Origin: Sinonovacula constricta
Lineage: Eukaryota; Mollusca; Bivalvia; Cardiida; Solecurtidae
NCBI GenBank assembly: GCA_007844125.1
Contig: CM017558.1
Location: 48,578,772 to 48,642,771, forward strand
Reading direction: 5' to 3'
Length of the DNA: 64,000 bases
Shown here: one piece after another, positions 1 to 13,469 of the stretch
Layout of the letters: the number at the start of each line of letters is the position of its first letter
How positions within the stretch are numbered: position 1 is the first letter of the stretch
Notes under the pieces: generated by a model
The model's database searches: none
Seen by the model: the letters and a program-made list of their open reading frames with translations, nothing else
What the model was told of the DNA's origin: nothing
Program-made: the position numbers and the translations under genes

Positions 1-310
1 TTGGATGCATTGTGGTATAATTACGTATTCCAGGGAACTTAAGGTAATTTCAAACCATTAAAATGTTGTTGTTTTATTTTTGCAGTTGAAAACACAATAC
101 TAAGCTAGCCACATGCAGCGATAGACAATACTATAGATTAATCCAATGAACAGATTTCATGTATATTCGTCCATTAGACAGATTAGGTGAATACAGTCGA
201 TGACGAAATTTCCTGCATTGCTCGGTTGTAGAGGGAACAGTGACTCCGATGAAATAAAAGATCGTGTGTTCCATAGTGAAAGGTTAAAGCATTATGAGTT
301 GTGGTCATTT
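1..310. other. AT-rich flank, no gene seen
   Basis: Unique sequence to the left of the large minisatellite. A pyrimidine-rich stretch ending in gcag near position 85 resembles a plus-strand splice acceptor, but all three frames after it meet a stop within a few codons, so no exon is supported. Confidence 0.5.
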
Positions 311-3300
311 AACAGTTAACGATTGACAGAATTATAACTATGACAATACGACTAATAGGTGAAGGTGGACAGAATTATAACTCTGACAATACGACTAACA
401 GGTGATGGTGGACAGAATTTTAACTATGACAATACGACTTACAGTTGATGGTGGACAGAATTATATCTATGACAATACGACTAATAGGTGATGGTGGACA
501 GAATTATAACTATGACAATACGACTAACAGGTGATGGTGGACAGAATTATATCTATGACAATACGACTAACAGGTGAAGGCGGACAGAATTATAACTATG
601 ACAATACGACTAACAGGTGATGGTGGACAGGATTATAACTATGACAATACGACTTACAGGTGATGGTGGACAGAATTATATCTATGACAATACGACTTAC
701 AGGTGATGGTGGACAGAATTATAACTATGACAATACGACAAATAGGTGATGGTGGACAGAATTATATCTCTGACAATACGACTAACAGGTGAAGGCGGAC
801 AGAATTATAACTATGACAATACGACTAATAGGTGATGGTGGACAGAATTATAACTATGACAATACGACTAATAGGTGATGGTGGACAGAATTATAACTAT
901 GACAATACGACTAACAGGTGATGGTGGACAGAATTATAACTATGATAATACGACTTACAGGTGATGGTGGACAGACTTATAACTATGACAATACGACTAA
1001 CAGGTGATGGTGGACAGAATTATAACTATGATAATACGACTAACAGGTGATGGTGGGCAGAATTATAACTATGACAATACGACTTATAGGTGATGGTGGA
1101 CAGAATTATAACTATGACAATACGACTTACAGGTGATGGTGGACAGACTTATAACTATTACAATACGACTTACAGGTGATGGTGGACAGAACTATAACTA
1201 TGACAATACGACTTACAGGTGATGGTGGACAGACTTATAACTATGACAATACGACTAACAGGTGATGGTGGACAGAATTATAACTATGATAATACGACTA
1301 ACAGTTGATGGTGGGCAGAATTATAACTATGACAATACGACTAATAGGTGATGGTGGGCAGAATTATATCTATGACAATACGACTAATAGGTGATGGTGG
1401 ACAGACTTATAACTATGACAATACGACTAACAGGTGATGGTGGGCAGAATTATAACTATGACAATACGACTAATAGGTGATGGTTGGCAGAATTATAACT
1501 ATGACAATACGACTAACAGGTGATGGTGGACAGAATTATAACTATGACAATACGACTAATAGGTGATGGTGGGCAGAATTATAACTATGACAATACGACT
1601 AACAGGTGATGGTGGGCAGAATTATAACTATGACAAAACGACTAATAGGTGATGGTGGGCAGAATTATAACTATGACAATACGACTAATAGGTGATGGTG
1701 GACAGACTTATAACTATGACAATACGACTAACAGGTGATGGTGGACAGACTTATAACTATGACAATACGACTTACAGGTGATGGTGGGCAGAATTATAAC
1801 TATGACAATACGACTAATAGGTGATGGTGGGCAGAATTATAACTATGACAATACGACTAGTGGTGAAGGTGGACAGAAGTATGACTATGACAATACGACT
1901 AATAGGTGATGGTGGGCAGAATTATAACTATGACAATACGACTAATAGGTGATGGTGGACAGAATTATAACTATGACAATACGACTAATAGGTGATGGTG
2001 GACAGAATTATAACTATGACAATACGACTAATAGCTGATGGTGGGCAGAATTATAACTATGACAATACGACTAACAGGTGATGGTGGACAGAATTATAAC
2101 TATGACAATACGACTAACAGGTGATGGTGGACAGACATAACTATGACAATATGACTAATAGGTGATGGTGGGCAGAATTATAACTAGGACAATACGACTA
2201 ATAGGTGATGGTGGGCAGAATTATAACTATGACAATACGACTAATAGGTGATGGTGGGCAGAATTATAACTATGACAATACGACTAATAGGTGATGGTGG
2301 ACAGAATTATTACTATGACAATACGACTAATAGGTGATGGTGGGCAGAATTATAACTATGACAATACGACTAATAGGTGAAGGTGGACAGAATTATTACT
2401 ATGACAATGCGACTAATAGGTGATGGTGGGCAGAATTATAACTATGACAATATGACGAACAGGTGATGGTGGACAGAATTATTACTATGACAATACGACT
2501 AGTAGGTGATGGTGGACAGAATTATGTCTATGACAATACGACTAATAGGTGAAGATGGACAGAATTATAACTATGGCAATACGACTAATAGGCGAAGGTG
2601 GACAGAATTATAACTATGACAATACGACTAACAAGTGATGGTGGACAGAATTATAACTATGACAATACGACTAACAGGTGATGGTGGACAGAATTATAAC
2701 TATGACAATACGACTAACAGGTGATGGTGGACAGAATTATAACTATGACAATACGACTAATAGGTGATCGTTGATAGAATTATAACTATGACAATACGAC
2801 TAATAGGTGATGGTGGACAGAATTATAACTATGACAATACGACTAATAGGTGATGGTTGATAGAATTATAACTATGACAATACGACTAATAGGTGAAGGT
2901 GGACAGAATTATAACTATGGCAATACGACTAACAGGTGATGGTGGACAGAATAATAACTATGACAATACGACTAACAGGTGATGGTGGGCAGAATTATAA
3001 CTATGACAATACGACTAACAGGTGATGGTGGACAGAATTATAACTATGACAATACGACTAACAGGTGATGATGGACAGAATTATATCTATGACAATACGA
3101 CTAACAGGTGATGGTGGACAGAATTATAACTATGACAATACGACTAATAGGTGATGGTGGACAGAATTATAACTATGACAATACGACTAATAGGTGATAG
3201 TGGACAGAATTATAACTATGACAATACGACTAATAGGTGATGGTGGACAGAATTATATCTATGACAATACGACTAACAGGTGAAGGCGGACAGAATTATA

Positions 3301-4200
3301 ACTATGATAATACGACTAATAGGTGATGGTGGACAGAATTATAACTATTACAATTAGACTAACAGTTGATGGTGGACAGAATTATAACTATGACAATACG
3401 ACTAACAGTTGATGGTGGACAGAATTATAACTATGACAATACGACTAACAGTTAATGGTGGACAGAATTATAACTATGTTAATACGACTAATAGGTGATG
3501 GTGGACAGAATTATAACTATGATAATACGACTAACAGGTGGTGATGAACAGATTATAACTGATAATACGACTAATAGGTGATGGTGGACAGATGATGGTG
3601 GGCAGAATTATAACTATGACAATACGACTAATAGGTGATGGTGGACAGAATTATAACTATGATAATACGACTAATAGGTGATGGTGGACAGAATTATAAC
3701 TATGATAATACGACTAACAGGTGGTGATGAACAGATTATAACTGATAATACGACTAATAGGTGATGGTGGACAGATGATGGTGGGCAGAATTATAACTAT
3801 TACAATACGACTAATAGGTGAAGGCGGACAGAATTATAACTATGACAATACGACTTATAGGTGATGGTGGACAGAATTATAACTATGACAATACGACTAA
3901 TAGGTGATGGTGGACAGAATTATAACTATGACAATACGACTAACAGTTGATGGTGGACAGAATTATAACTATGACAATACGACTAATAGGTGATGGTGGA
4001 CAGAATTATAACTATGACAATACGACTAACAGGTGATGGTGGACAGAATTATAACTATGACAATACGACTAATAGGTGATGGTGGACAGAATTATAACCA
4101 TGACAATACGACTAATAGGTGATGGTGGACAGAATTATAACTATGACAATACGACTAATAGGTGATGGTGGGCAGAATTATAACTATGACAATACGACTA
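311..4200. repeat. 43-bp minisatellite, about 90 copies
   Basis: Head-to-tail copies of a 43-bp unit built around the phrases gacagaattataactatgac, aatacgactaa and taggtgatggtg. Common variants are aataggtg, aacaggtg and ttacaggtg, plus ggacag against gggcag. The first unit (near 311) is degenerate, and the array stops abruptly at 4200 inside a unit. Variant types are interspersed, the usual product of unequal exchange or slippage. The unit carries in-frame stops in taggtga-type words, so it does not code. A compound deletion variant occurs twice, at about 3539 and 3721. Confidence 0.97.
3539..3902. repeat. 182-bp higher-order duplication inside the 43-bp array
   Basis: The odd junction gtggtgatgaacagattata, followed by a shortened unit and the word ggacagatgatggtgggcag, appears at 3539 and again at 3721, an offset of 182 bp. 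This is not a whole number of 43-bp units, because each copy includes the same shortened units. A rearranged segment was therefore duplicated as a block. The right boundary is approximate. Confidence 0.8.
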
Positions 4201-6450
4201 GGAAGTGTTTTGAAAGCATGTGCACTCTTAAGAGGAATTATGCTGTATATTGTCTCATTAAGTGTGCGTTCAACAACCCTTGAATTGTTGTTAAAATTAA
4301 TAAACCAATTTCTATATATAGCGTTTACTTTATTACAAATGTTTTAATAAAACAAAATGTAAGCTTCGCGCAGACAATAATGCATGCAAGTTTATTGGGT
4401 AGATTTTTAAACAAAAGAAGATAGTAACCTTTTTCTGCAATGCTTAGGTGTATCAGCGTTGAATATTAAAAGATAACCATGATTTGGGTGAGTTTTTAAA
4501 AGCAACAGAAGTGTATAGCATTGCAAAAGCTGTTAAATCTGAGATCACGTCCACACTTCAATTAAGTCTTAATTTTTTATCTTTTATATAAAATATAGTT
4601 GGTATTACACTAAGTTGATCTGTAATACTGCAGAAACAGACACACCTTTTGTTGGTAATACTTTGTTGTGCTGTATTTATGAAATTCATGCTAATGTTAT
4701 ATTTATATTGTGTATTGTGAAGCTAGTAAAGGACACCAAGACACTTAGGTAGAAACCAATATGTCAAAAAGTAGTTTGTTGAAAACGGTTGTTAATGTCA
4801 TTAGCGTTTTGTGGTAAAACCTGGTCCCATTACAATTTATTGTATACAGGTGTTAAAACCCAACAACATATACATGCAGCGATACACATTCCTGTGTACA
4901 AGTCAAGATTAAATCAACAAATAAGAAAACCACATTTTCTGTTATAGTAGATTATAGCTTCGTCAGAATCCGCGAGATACGTTCCGTTATCGTATAACTA
5001 TATAAAGCGAAGCGGCATGGGGAGCGTGGGTTTTCCTCTGTGTTATCCCGAAAGCCGGAACCTGCATTTTTCTGTCTTTGCTCTATAATCGAATTTAAAA
5101 AACAAACATGTATATAATCAGGATAAATAAATGTTTGTTCTGTTCTGTTCTGGTTACTTACGAAAGGGTCATAGTTTCACAGGGACTCCGGCGAAATAGC
5201 ATAAATATATCTTACAATATATAGAATAAAATAAAATAAATGTTCTTTTTTTAAATCAAAGACCAGTGGTCAAAAGTAAAATTGCAAACAAAATGTATAC
5301 ATAAGACAGAGTTCAAATTAAATAATTGGAACTTATGTTTTTAATTATATTGTATACAAAAAGTATATTTATGTTATTTGTGAAAGTAGTCTCATGTAAA
5401 ATAAAATCAAATAGGTCATTCACAAATAATACATACATAATAATACATACATAAATATATATATAAATGTTTTGACAAAATTAAAACATTATCCTAATTA
5501 CCCAGTGCGAAGTATGAATTGTTATTTTAAGGTTTTTTTTATGTTAATGTGCACAAACTAGTAATTCTAATCAATTTATTTTCACACAAAAATTAGTTTT
5601 CTTTTCACTTGAAGATCTTTTGAAACTGTGACTGAAAATGTCCTTAGGAAGAGAGTTTTTTTAACTTTAATTTTATAATCAACATGAACATTTTAACATT
5701 CCTAGTTTATCCACTCAAGCAACTTTTTTGTTCATTTTTCGAAAAGAATTACATGCGGCCAATTATGTTCGTTTCTGTCCCCTTTTCTGGTAGCACATAT
5801 ATAACACCATATAAAACAATGACGGCACGCGCTTCTATTAAAGCAAATTAAATGGTGTATTAACGGAATTTTATGTTGTTTCACAGACAGCGGCATCGTA
5901 TCATTGCATCAGGCGAAGATAAAGCATAAAACTAAATACTTTCTTAGAAAACTTTGATTTCGAAACCATCTGAATTCTATAACGTATATATTTTTAACTT
6001 TATTAAATATATCCGGATAAATAATGACCGCCTTGCAGGTAAACTGTCGTATAAGGTTCATGAATCCAGTGTTACATGGAAATGGTCATTTGTGGGTTTT
6101 GTAATAACGACAATGTTATGTTTAAGGGAACGGACACAGCGGAGGCGAATAACCATATAATCTGAGATTAATTGTAACATAATTTAATAACAACAGGCTC
6201 GAGGGATTTTCCTAACTTAGGGACGCCTCCTGGATTTAATATTATTGATGATGTAACAGTGAAATCAATAAATGAAAATGGAAAAAGAATCCACACCTAT
6301 TAAATTTGTCGTAGTTCTACTGCATGTGTATACATTAGTTATATAAGAGGCAATTGATAACTCAATATATGTATGCATTATTTTAATAAAATCATAATCA
6401 GTTTCATGACCTTGATTATTGAATGTACTACATAGTCATGTGTGGAGCTA
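4201..6450. other. Long AT-rich stretch without a recognised gene
   Basis: No convincing coding exon on either strand. It holds a short pentanucleotide tail of ttctg type around 5130-5155 after an aataaataaatg motif, which resembles the 3' end of a retroposed element, and simple AT-rich words (acatacataa) around 5425-5470. The short frame starting near 4162 is mostly minisatellite and is not credible. Confidence 0.5.
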
Positions 6451-6665
6451 ATGTCAGACAAATGCATTGATGGTTTGTAGGAAATCGATTTCAGATAAAC
6501 TCACTGAAATATTAGTAGGCAGCCCATTTCAGACTAATGCGCTGAAACGTAAGTTTGGAGCCAATTTCAGACACATGCACTGCAGGTTTGTAGGAAAACG
6601 TTTCACGTAAATGCGCCGAATGTATGTAGGTAGCAGTTTCTGACCAATGATGTGCAAATTTTTAG
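6451..6665. repeat. Degenerate 37/38-bp tandem repeat, 5 to 6 copies
   Basis: Successive segments starting at about 6451, 6488, 6526, 6564, 6601 and 6637 share the pattern atttcagacaaatgcactga followed by a gtttgtaggaa-like end. Lengths are 36-38 bp and the copies differ at many positions, so this is an old minisatellite. No coding frame runs through it. Confidence 0.75.
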
Positions 6666-8407
6666 CCTCATCTGGCAAACGACGAATTCGACAAGGACTG
6701 TTTCTAGGCCGCTAATCAAAAAGCTTGAAGTCACATTTCACGGTTGCTCCTGCTGGAAAGACTAATCTGAATACAGAAAACAATTTGTTTAGTGTTTTCT
6801 TTAATTGTATAAGCGTTAATTCTAGTGGCAAGTTTCTAATCAGCAAATGCCCTTTGTTCATTACGTTATCGCCATATTTAATGTAATCTGGCCAACCTTA
6901 CAAATTTCTATCCAAATTGGAAGGCACTAGACCATGCATGAACGACGACTACATAAACAGTGCATCATACCATTAATAAGATGAATAGCACAGCACCATA
7001 TGCACAATAATAGATTCTGATACATTGAAGTGTATCAAGCGTAGACAGAATATGCATAAGATGTAACACGTTCTTCAATTATATTTAACTCGATTATCGA
7101 CATCCGGTATCATCATCGCTGTTTCACTGCTTTGTGGTGCGTACACATATAATTAAGTTGTTTCCAGTTTAAACTTCTCATTTATTTGCTTTGTTTTCAA
7201 TTATAAATAGTTTAAAAGTTTTATGTTGAAATGTGCTACGTTTTAACTCGTTCATTGAAAACTCATTAAAAAGGATATAAAAGCAGAACATATTTTCCAG
7301 CCTAGTCTTGCAATGGAATATTGATACAATCCTAGCATGCTTATCTGTTACCATGGTGTCTTTACAACTGCAGATCTGCAGCATACTTCGTAGAACAAAC
7401 ACAATGGTTTATGTTATATATTAAGAGTTTATCTTGAAAAATGTAACAAGAAAACATTTGGATTACATGAGTATGTAATTATGAGTTGAATATAGAAACA
7501 TAATTACGATATGTTTAAGAACCAAATTACTAATTATCACAATCTTTGTCTAGAAAAATGACCAGTAGAGTTCTCTCCATGTATTGATGTGGCTGTCTTC
7601 CACATATGATCTTGACAACAGCTTCTGTTTACTGTTGGCAAGGTATTGTGGAAAATCAACAGATGGTGCCTCGTCGACGATATTAATTTGTTTGTGAAGA
7701 CATATATACACCTGGATGTCTGAATGTTCACTTATTATCTTCCGTATACATACTCCTACCTTGTAAGTTGTTAAAAATCGCACAGACTAGACTGGAAAAT
7801 CAAAATTGGTAAATTGTTTTAACATGGTAATCTATCATTTTGGGGTGCATATTGATATAGTATACGCTTTGCGTTACAATGCTTGACAACTTATATATGA
7901 AGATTTAACAAAGTAATTTTCTAACAGTTACACTTTCCTGAGTCATTGCTAAAGTTCAGATTGCCGTACACAACAGTTCATTAATAGTATACAAGTCACT
8001 GGCTTCGATGAAGAGTTTTTATTGATAGCGAAACAAATATTTCTTTAAAAGTTTAATTGTCATTTAAAGTCATTTTAATTAAAAAGAAATCAAGTTTAGA
8101 TGTTTGAAAATAGTGGTGACATCTAGGGAGAATCATTCTAGATTGTTTTATTACTATCTCCACCACTTCTTAAAGCCAGGCTTACACCGGAAACTCTGTC
8201 TTTGGTACTAGAAGTAAATAGCACAGAAGATCGGCCATAAAACAATTGACCTCTAAATTGGCATTGACCCCTCCTTTAGTCCGACTCAGATGAACTGGTT
8301 AGCGTCCGTTGGAGTCCATCTAAATGATACAATTTGTTTTGTTGAATTTTGTATGTAAGTATTGTGCCAATAACAATGTATAAAAAAGCTAATAAAAACA
8401 AGCTAGA
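6666..8407. other. AT-rich stretch, nothing recognised
   Basis: Short frames occur on both strands (for example around 7180-7400 and 7540-7780, minus), but none has convincing splice sites or a protein-like composition. No RNA gene or repeat was recognised. Confidence 0.45.
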
Positions 8408-8476
8408 CCAATACTGAGTGACTCGGTAGAACGTTGGACTACAGTTCTAGCGGTCCTGGATCCAAATCGTACAAAG
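8408..8476 (+). repeat. Decayed tRNA-like SINE head
   Basis: The stretch gagtgactcggtagaacg resembles an A box with D-arm, and ggtcctggatccaaatc resembles a mutated B box (expected ggttcgaatcc). Spacing between the two fits a tRNA body. The sequence continues into a pyrimidine-rich tract (ttctcctttcctttct) near 8511, as in some tRNA-derived SINEs. The B box has lost key bases, so an active tRNA gene is unlikely. Confidence 0.45.
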
Positions 8477-8639
8477 ACAACCATTCATCATTTTGTGTTT
8501 TCATTACATTTTCTCCTTTCCTTTCTATTTCACTGCTAGCGTATTCACATACCGAAAACATAAAGAGTGTTACCTTTAGAACAGAGACTTGTTGATAATG
8601 TAATGGACAAAGTAACACAATATGCCTGCCAGAGATAGT

Positions 8640-10370
8640 ATGACTTTAAGAAAGAAATTCAAATCACCATGTACCCTCACTCCTTGTGCATGCAGAGGTA
8701 ATAAATGCACGAGAGACGATGCAGGCCTTTCGTGCTGACATGCTCTATATTTAATTTTGAAGTTTGGCAACTTAACAATATCGCGTCTGTTTTTGCAATC
8801 AACGTAATTCCACAACACATAAACTTTGTTTGTTCTCCAACACGCCTTCACCCTTATAATGCTACGTTTGTGAACAACATATTACATATATATGCTAACA
8901 ACTATGTGCAGATGTGGTAAGGAACATTCATTGATAGAGACCCAGCAGCAAATTGTGCAGCCCCTCTTTTAACAGCTCAACATCTGGATCTAAAATATTC
9001 GCATTGGCATGATTAAATCGTTCTTAGCAGGATAAGTTTCAAGTTTAATGATAAAGGCAGGAAATGTGTCAACTGTTCCGTTTATCAAACCTGGTTATTT
9101 ATAACAAGGTAAATGCATCACACGCTGATTTCACTCTTAGCGTAGCATAATATCTGAAAGAGTTATTCTTCTATAGAAGTTTTAAGTAAAAGTTCACTTT
9201 GCTGGAGTTAACCTGAGTTCGAAGTATGGTGTGTTTATGCAGCATCCAGTGATGCATTCTATGTTATGGATACTTGAGTTGTGGAGTGATGAGCCTTTAG
9301 TAATTAATCTCCTATCATTGATTTAGTTTAACGTTAATATGTCTATAGCAGTGATGTACAAATGCAAAACAACTTTTGTGTTAACTATTTAGAAAAAAAT
9401 GACACTCGACAAACAAATCAAATCAAAATAATCATGTGGTATTGCTTTTAAGTACACTTAGAACATTACTACTAATGAAATTTTATCAATAATGTCTCTT
9501 CGTGCCATTGTGTTTTATGAATATTTAAAAATTTAATCTTGTGTTAGGATAAAAGTGTAGAAATTTAATCTGTGAGATGTTGTCTAGTTATAGGACTTAG
9601 CCCCTCCTTTTTGTGTTCCTTTAGTTTCAAGCCAACACAAAACCTATTCAAACCTGGTAGTTGGAATATAAATACGGACATTGGCTCAAATCAAGGATAT
9701 TTCCATGATGTTAAAAACCACAGTAATATGAAATAAACTCTCGGCATAAACTTGTCTGTAGCATATTAACAAGCTGTCAGAATTTTCAGTGATAACTATT
9801 TTAAAACGGACATAAGCGCCACTTAAACAAATTTCAACCCTGTTAAAAAAGACTATGTTGCATAAAAACGAATTTCCTGCACAACTTTAAATCTGTTAAA
9901 ACATACTGGAATTGTAAATTAGAAGCAGGCATAAGCATAAAATAACTCTAGCCAATGTTAATCCTTAAAACCCACAGTGAAAGTAAACTAAACAATGACA
10001 CTGTCTCAAATAACTAGACATGTGTATTTTAAAGTGACAGTAAAATAGATACGACAGATCGCTACGTGATTCAATTACTGCAATTATGGAAGTGGCATTA
10101 TAAATCGAGAGATCCACCGTATAAGAACCATTCTCGATATGGCAACTATATACATCAACTTGATGGTACACATGCAACACGGCAGCTGGTTGTTTGTACC
10201 ATCTCAACAGCGTGTTGTTAGTTAATCTACTTGAGATAGATGTTCGGTGCTTCAGTGCCTTTGAGAAGGAAGATGGAATTATTCTAATTATTCTAAATGT
10301 CAACATGGGGCCTCGGATATGGTATGGTACGTGATGCATCTATAATATGTATGTTTGTAAACTTAACATG
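8640..10370. repeat. Copy A of a diverged duplicated block
   Basis: Matches copy B (15030-16600) in the same order and orientation. Clear matches are the segment at 8690-8870 (with aataaatgcac, tttggcaac or tttgacaac, and tttgttctcca), the segment at 9035-9140 (with tcaagtttaa, aactgttccg and aaatgcatcacacg), and 10050-10370 (with ggaagtggcatta and ggcaactatatacatca). Between these, similarity is weak. The offset drifts from about 6355 to 6250 bp, so indels have accumulated. Identity is estimated by eye at roughly 65-75% in the best parts. It could be an old local duplication or two copies of one mobile element. Confidence 0.7.
9965..10339 (-). CDS. Unidentified 124-residue frame in copy A
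   Basis: An ATG-started frame of 124 codons ending in TAA. No family is recognised and there is no signal peptide; hydrophobic residues are scattered. The reason to list it is that copy B, about 6.25 kb away, begins an equivalent frame with the same local text: PYHI, one residue, GP, then a T-x-RI segment. It also retains an NATS-containing segment matching the second half. Several differences in the first 20 codons fall in third positions. Copy B is broken, so either both are decayed pieces of a mobile element or the frame is open by chance in A. Splice sites were not identified. Confidence 0.25.
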   Translation of the reverse strand: MHHVPYHIRGPMLTFRIIRIIPSSFSKALKHRTSISSRLTNNTLLRWYKQPAAVLHVYHQVDVYSCHIENGSYTVDLSIYNATSIIAVIESRSDLSYLFYCHFKIHMSSYLRQCHCLVYFHCGF

Positions 10371-10941
10371 CCATTAATAATGACTAGAACCGTACGTGTT
10401 AGTGTAAGTAGGGGGTCTACAGCAGACTTAACCAGGAAAAATTCTATTCTTACCTTAAAGTAAAAATTAATTGTAGTTAACATTAATTCCACGAGATGAT
10501 ATGTTACAATCACTACTATATACAGACACTGGTCTATAAAACCTGGCTGTTTTTAACATCGATTAGTTCAGCCTAATTTGCGGACAATACTACTACATAT
10601 GTTTTCAGCATATATTTGTCTCGAATTAATATTCAATATATTGTCAGCACCTGGCTATGTCTCGTTTATCTTATAGACCAGTTTTATGTAAGATTTCATG
10701 TATCTTATTGTAAATGTCTGTTTTGAACGTTCGTTTAATTTAATAAGACCAAATGACACATTTTAATCAGAATTTTGTCAAAGTTTACACTTCCAGGCAA
10801 TATGTAGAGTATTGTAGCTATAATGTATTAAAACCAATGGACCTAGGGATGCAATTATACATGTTTAAGACCGGTGGCTAAAAGATGTGTTATGTTTAAT
10901 CGTTCAAATGGTATCCTTTGTCGGTTCAACCAACTGTCTAA
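10371..10941. other. AT-rich stretch, nothing recognised
   Basis: No coding frame, RNA gene or repeat was recognised between duplicated copy A and the GTCC-type microsatellite. Confidence 0.45.
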
Positions 10942-11040
10942 CCATCCATCTGTCCGTCTGCCCGTCAGTTCGCCCGTCCGTCCGTCGTCTGTACGTCCGT
11001 CCGTCCATCCGTCCGTCCGTCGGTCGGTAGGTCGGTCGGT
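10942..11040. repeat. TCCG/TCGG tetranucleotide microsatellite
   Basis: An imperfect run of gtcc-type units (with catc variants on the left) switches near 11020 to a gtcgg-type run ending in ggtcggtcggt. The short overlapping frames on both strands, rich in Pro/Ser/Val or in Thr/Asp/Arg, are artefacts of the repeat. Confidence 0.9.
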
Positions 11041-11176
11041 TCTGCGGCTCTCCATAACCTGTTTTCTTACTCTCCCAGACCCTTGATGTTCAGTATTCAA
11101 TGCTTATGTTTATAACAGTATTGTTATTTTATTTTTAATTTTTTTATATTTTAGTTTATTTGTATTTACTTATTCA

Positions 11177-11224
11177 TTTATTTGTTTGTTTGTTTGTTTG
11201 TTTGTTTGTTTGTTTGTTTGTTTG
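11177..11224. repeat. TTTG tetranucleotide microsatellite
   Basis: About eleven consecutive tttg units, preceded by related tttatttactta words. The surrounding 11100-11180 is T-rich. Confidence 0.93.
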
Positions 11225-13469
11225 TATATTGCATTTTGTACTCTTTTGATGAAAGGAAGCAAACAATAAAAGACACAGAAAATAACTAGAACCTTAAGCC
11301 TACAGACAATGTACAAAATAAATAACTATTTTAATAAATAAAATAATCCATGCATAATGAAATGAAACGAAACGTTTGAAATTATTTGTGTTTTTTTACA
11401 GCAGAAAGTGAACTACAGATTTAAAAGTGAACTGTATGTATAACGTGTACACATGCCTAACTTTAAATTATGGCATAAAAGCTGATACTGGCCTAACAAT
11501 GGCACACCTGCTCTGATGTTTACTAATTAACAATTACGATGCCAGCGTGTTATTTAAACATAATTTGCAATATGAAGTACATGCATATCTTGATATATTA
11601 CTTCCTGATTTGAGATTCGTTATTACAAAAATGAGAATATCAGCACATACATTAAAGATTCAAAAAAACTTTTTTTTAGAAATACCATAGCAAGAGAAGA
11701 TAGAATTTGCCAGGTTTTGTGACACACATGATATTGAAGACGAATTTTGCATTTTATTTGTACATGTCCTGCATATCATGCTCTAAGAAGACAATATATT
11801 CAAACATGATTTTACAAAAGACCGTCTGTTTATTAATTGTCCTGTTTGTTCAAATGGTAAGAAAATACTGTATAATCTATCTATATTTATTAAAAAAGCA
11901 ATGTTGTTACGAAATAGCCTGCCAATATCATAACTTGAAACATGTTCTTTCGTGCGTTTACTTTGTTTTTAATTTTATTGTAAGATGATGTACTGAATAA
12001 ATATATGTTCTGTCCTGTTGATTCTAGATGCTGTACATTTACCTAAATGTAAGATTGGCATAAATATTGTGTATAGTTTCTTCCAGATATGTATGTTCTT
12101 CCACTTTAATTTGGTTTCTTTTATGTTTTGATAACAGAAACTATATACTTTTAAACCCTTTACAAAATAGGTTTACTGAACGTAGAAATCTGTTCCTATG
12201 ACCTAATTGCATTCTATTTGATGGCCCGAATATTCCAATTTGAAGTGGAAACATCCTTATTAAGGGGGGCAGCTTTAATCATTAAGTTGTATATTTCTGG
12301 ACATGGAAACCACATACACGTCAACATATCTCTTGATGAAAGAAGATCATACGGGGTTGATATTTCCTGCCATAGCTTTATGTTGTATTTTCTCTGGTGT
12401 TTGTTGTCTTCTTATCAGAAATGAGCTTAATTTGATCGAGGTAAACATGCAGAAAGACATATATTATTATTTAATTATGACAAATAATGAGTGTTGGCAA
12501 TGAATATAAAGCTGTTATTGACAAAAGTTATGATGGCTGTATTTGTTGTTTTTAATTACAATTTTAATTGTAGTTTGGAACATTCAATTTACATGCTTGA
12601 ATATTGTTGTTTATTGTTGCCAGATTGGTTTATTATCAGCGTCATTCAACATTAACATCTTGAAAACTTCACTTCGATACAGTACACACAAACTAAAAAC
12701 AGGCAAATAAACAAAATTGTGATTCGACTTAATTTACCAGAAGGTTTGATCGTGGAAAACTGTGAAGCTAAGTTAAGATTAGCTTTACTTAAATGGTTTC
12801 GATTATTTAATAGTACATGTTTTGGTCTTGCAGTTGATGGCATTATTAAGTTTATTTACAATTTTATACCCGCATCAAGATTAAACCACAGAAAAACACA
12901 CTGATATCTTTCCGATGTCTATTTTATATTTCTCGATGGTTCTACCTTTGTTGTTAGGCTGTAAAATCTACAAAATCGCCCCGTATGTTTTTATACGTAG
13001 TTCTATATGTCTTCTACGAACCAGTATTCAATCTGCACGTCGCGTGCTGTCGCATGGATAGGAAGTAATGATGGATGAGATAGTGTAATCACTGCAATAC
13101 TTCAGTCAGAATTACACAAAAATATTTTTAAGATGCCAGTCAGCGTGTGCATGCTTAGATTGCAGTTGGCAAAACGGTAGTTTTAGTTAAGCTTAAAATC
13201 AAACGTATTTACGCACAATTGCGTACGCGTTTATTATCTTGCATAATTACTATAAATGCCACACGCACGTCAAATGTACATGTACACATTTTCGCTAGAG
13301 TTACGCTTAAAAACGTCACTAAAACAATACATAGACTAGTCGTTATACTGACACATATATTTTTATGCATTTTCAGAGGATTTTTTTTGTTGTCTTTAAG
13401 GTGGAATCCACGGTATCCGGGTATTTGCCTATTTCTAAAACATGTAGCATAATCTTAGCATTGTTATAG
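11225..13469. other. AT-rich stretch, no supported gene
   Basis: A retroposon-like tail (aataaatatatgttctgtcc) lies near 11996-12018. A pyrimidine tract ending in acag near 11401 looks like a plus-strand acceptor, but the following frame ends after 13 codons. The 61-codon plus-strand frame at 12719-12904 reads fairly protein-like at its start but has no ATG start and no clear splice context. Nothing else was recognised. Confidence 0.4.

Noticed and set aside
10855..11100. Overlapping frames rich in Thr/Asp/Arg or Pro/Ser/Val
   Set aside because: Translation of the GTCC-type microsatellite on both strands.
12719..12904. Plus-strand 61-codon frame with a protein-like start
   Set aside because: No ATG start and no clear splice context; likely chance.
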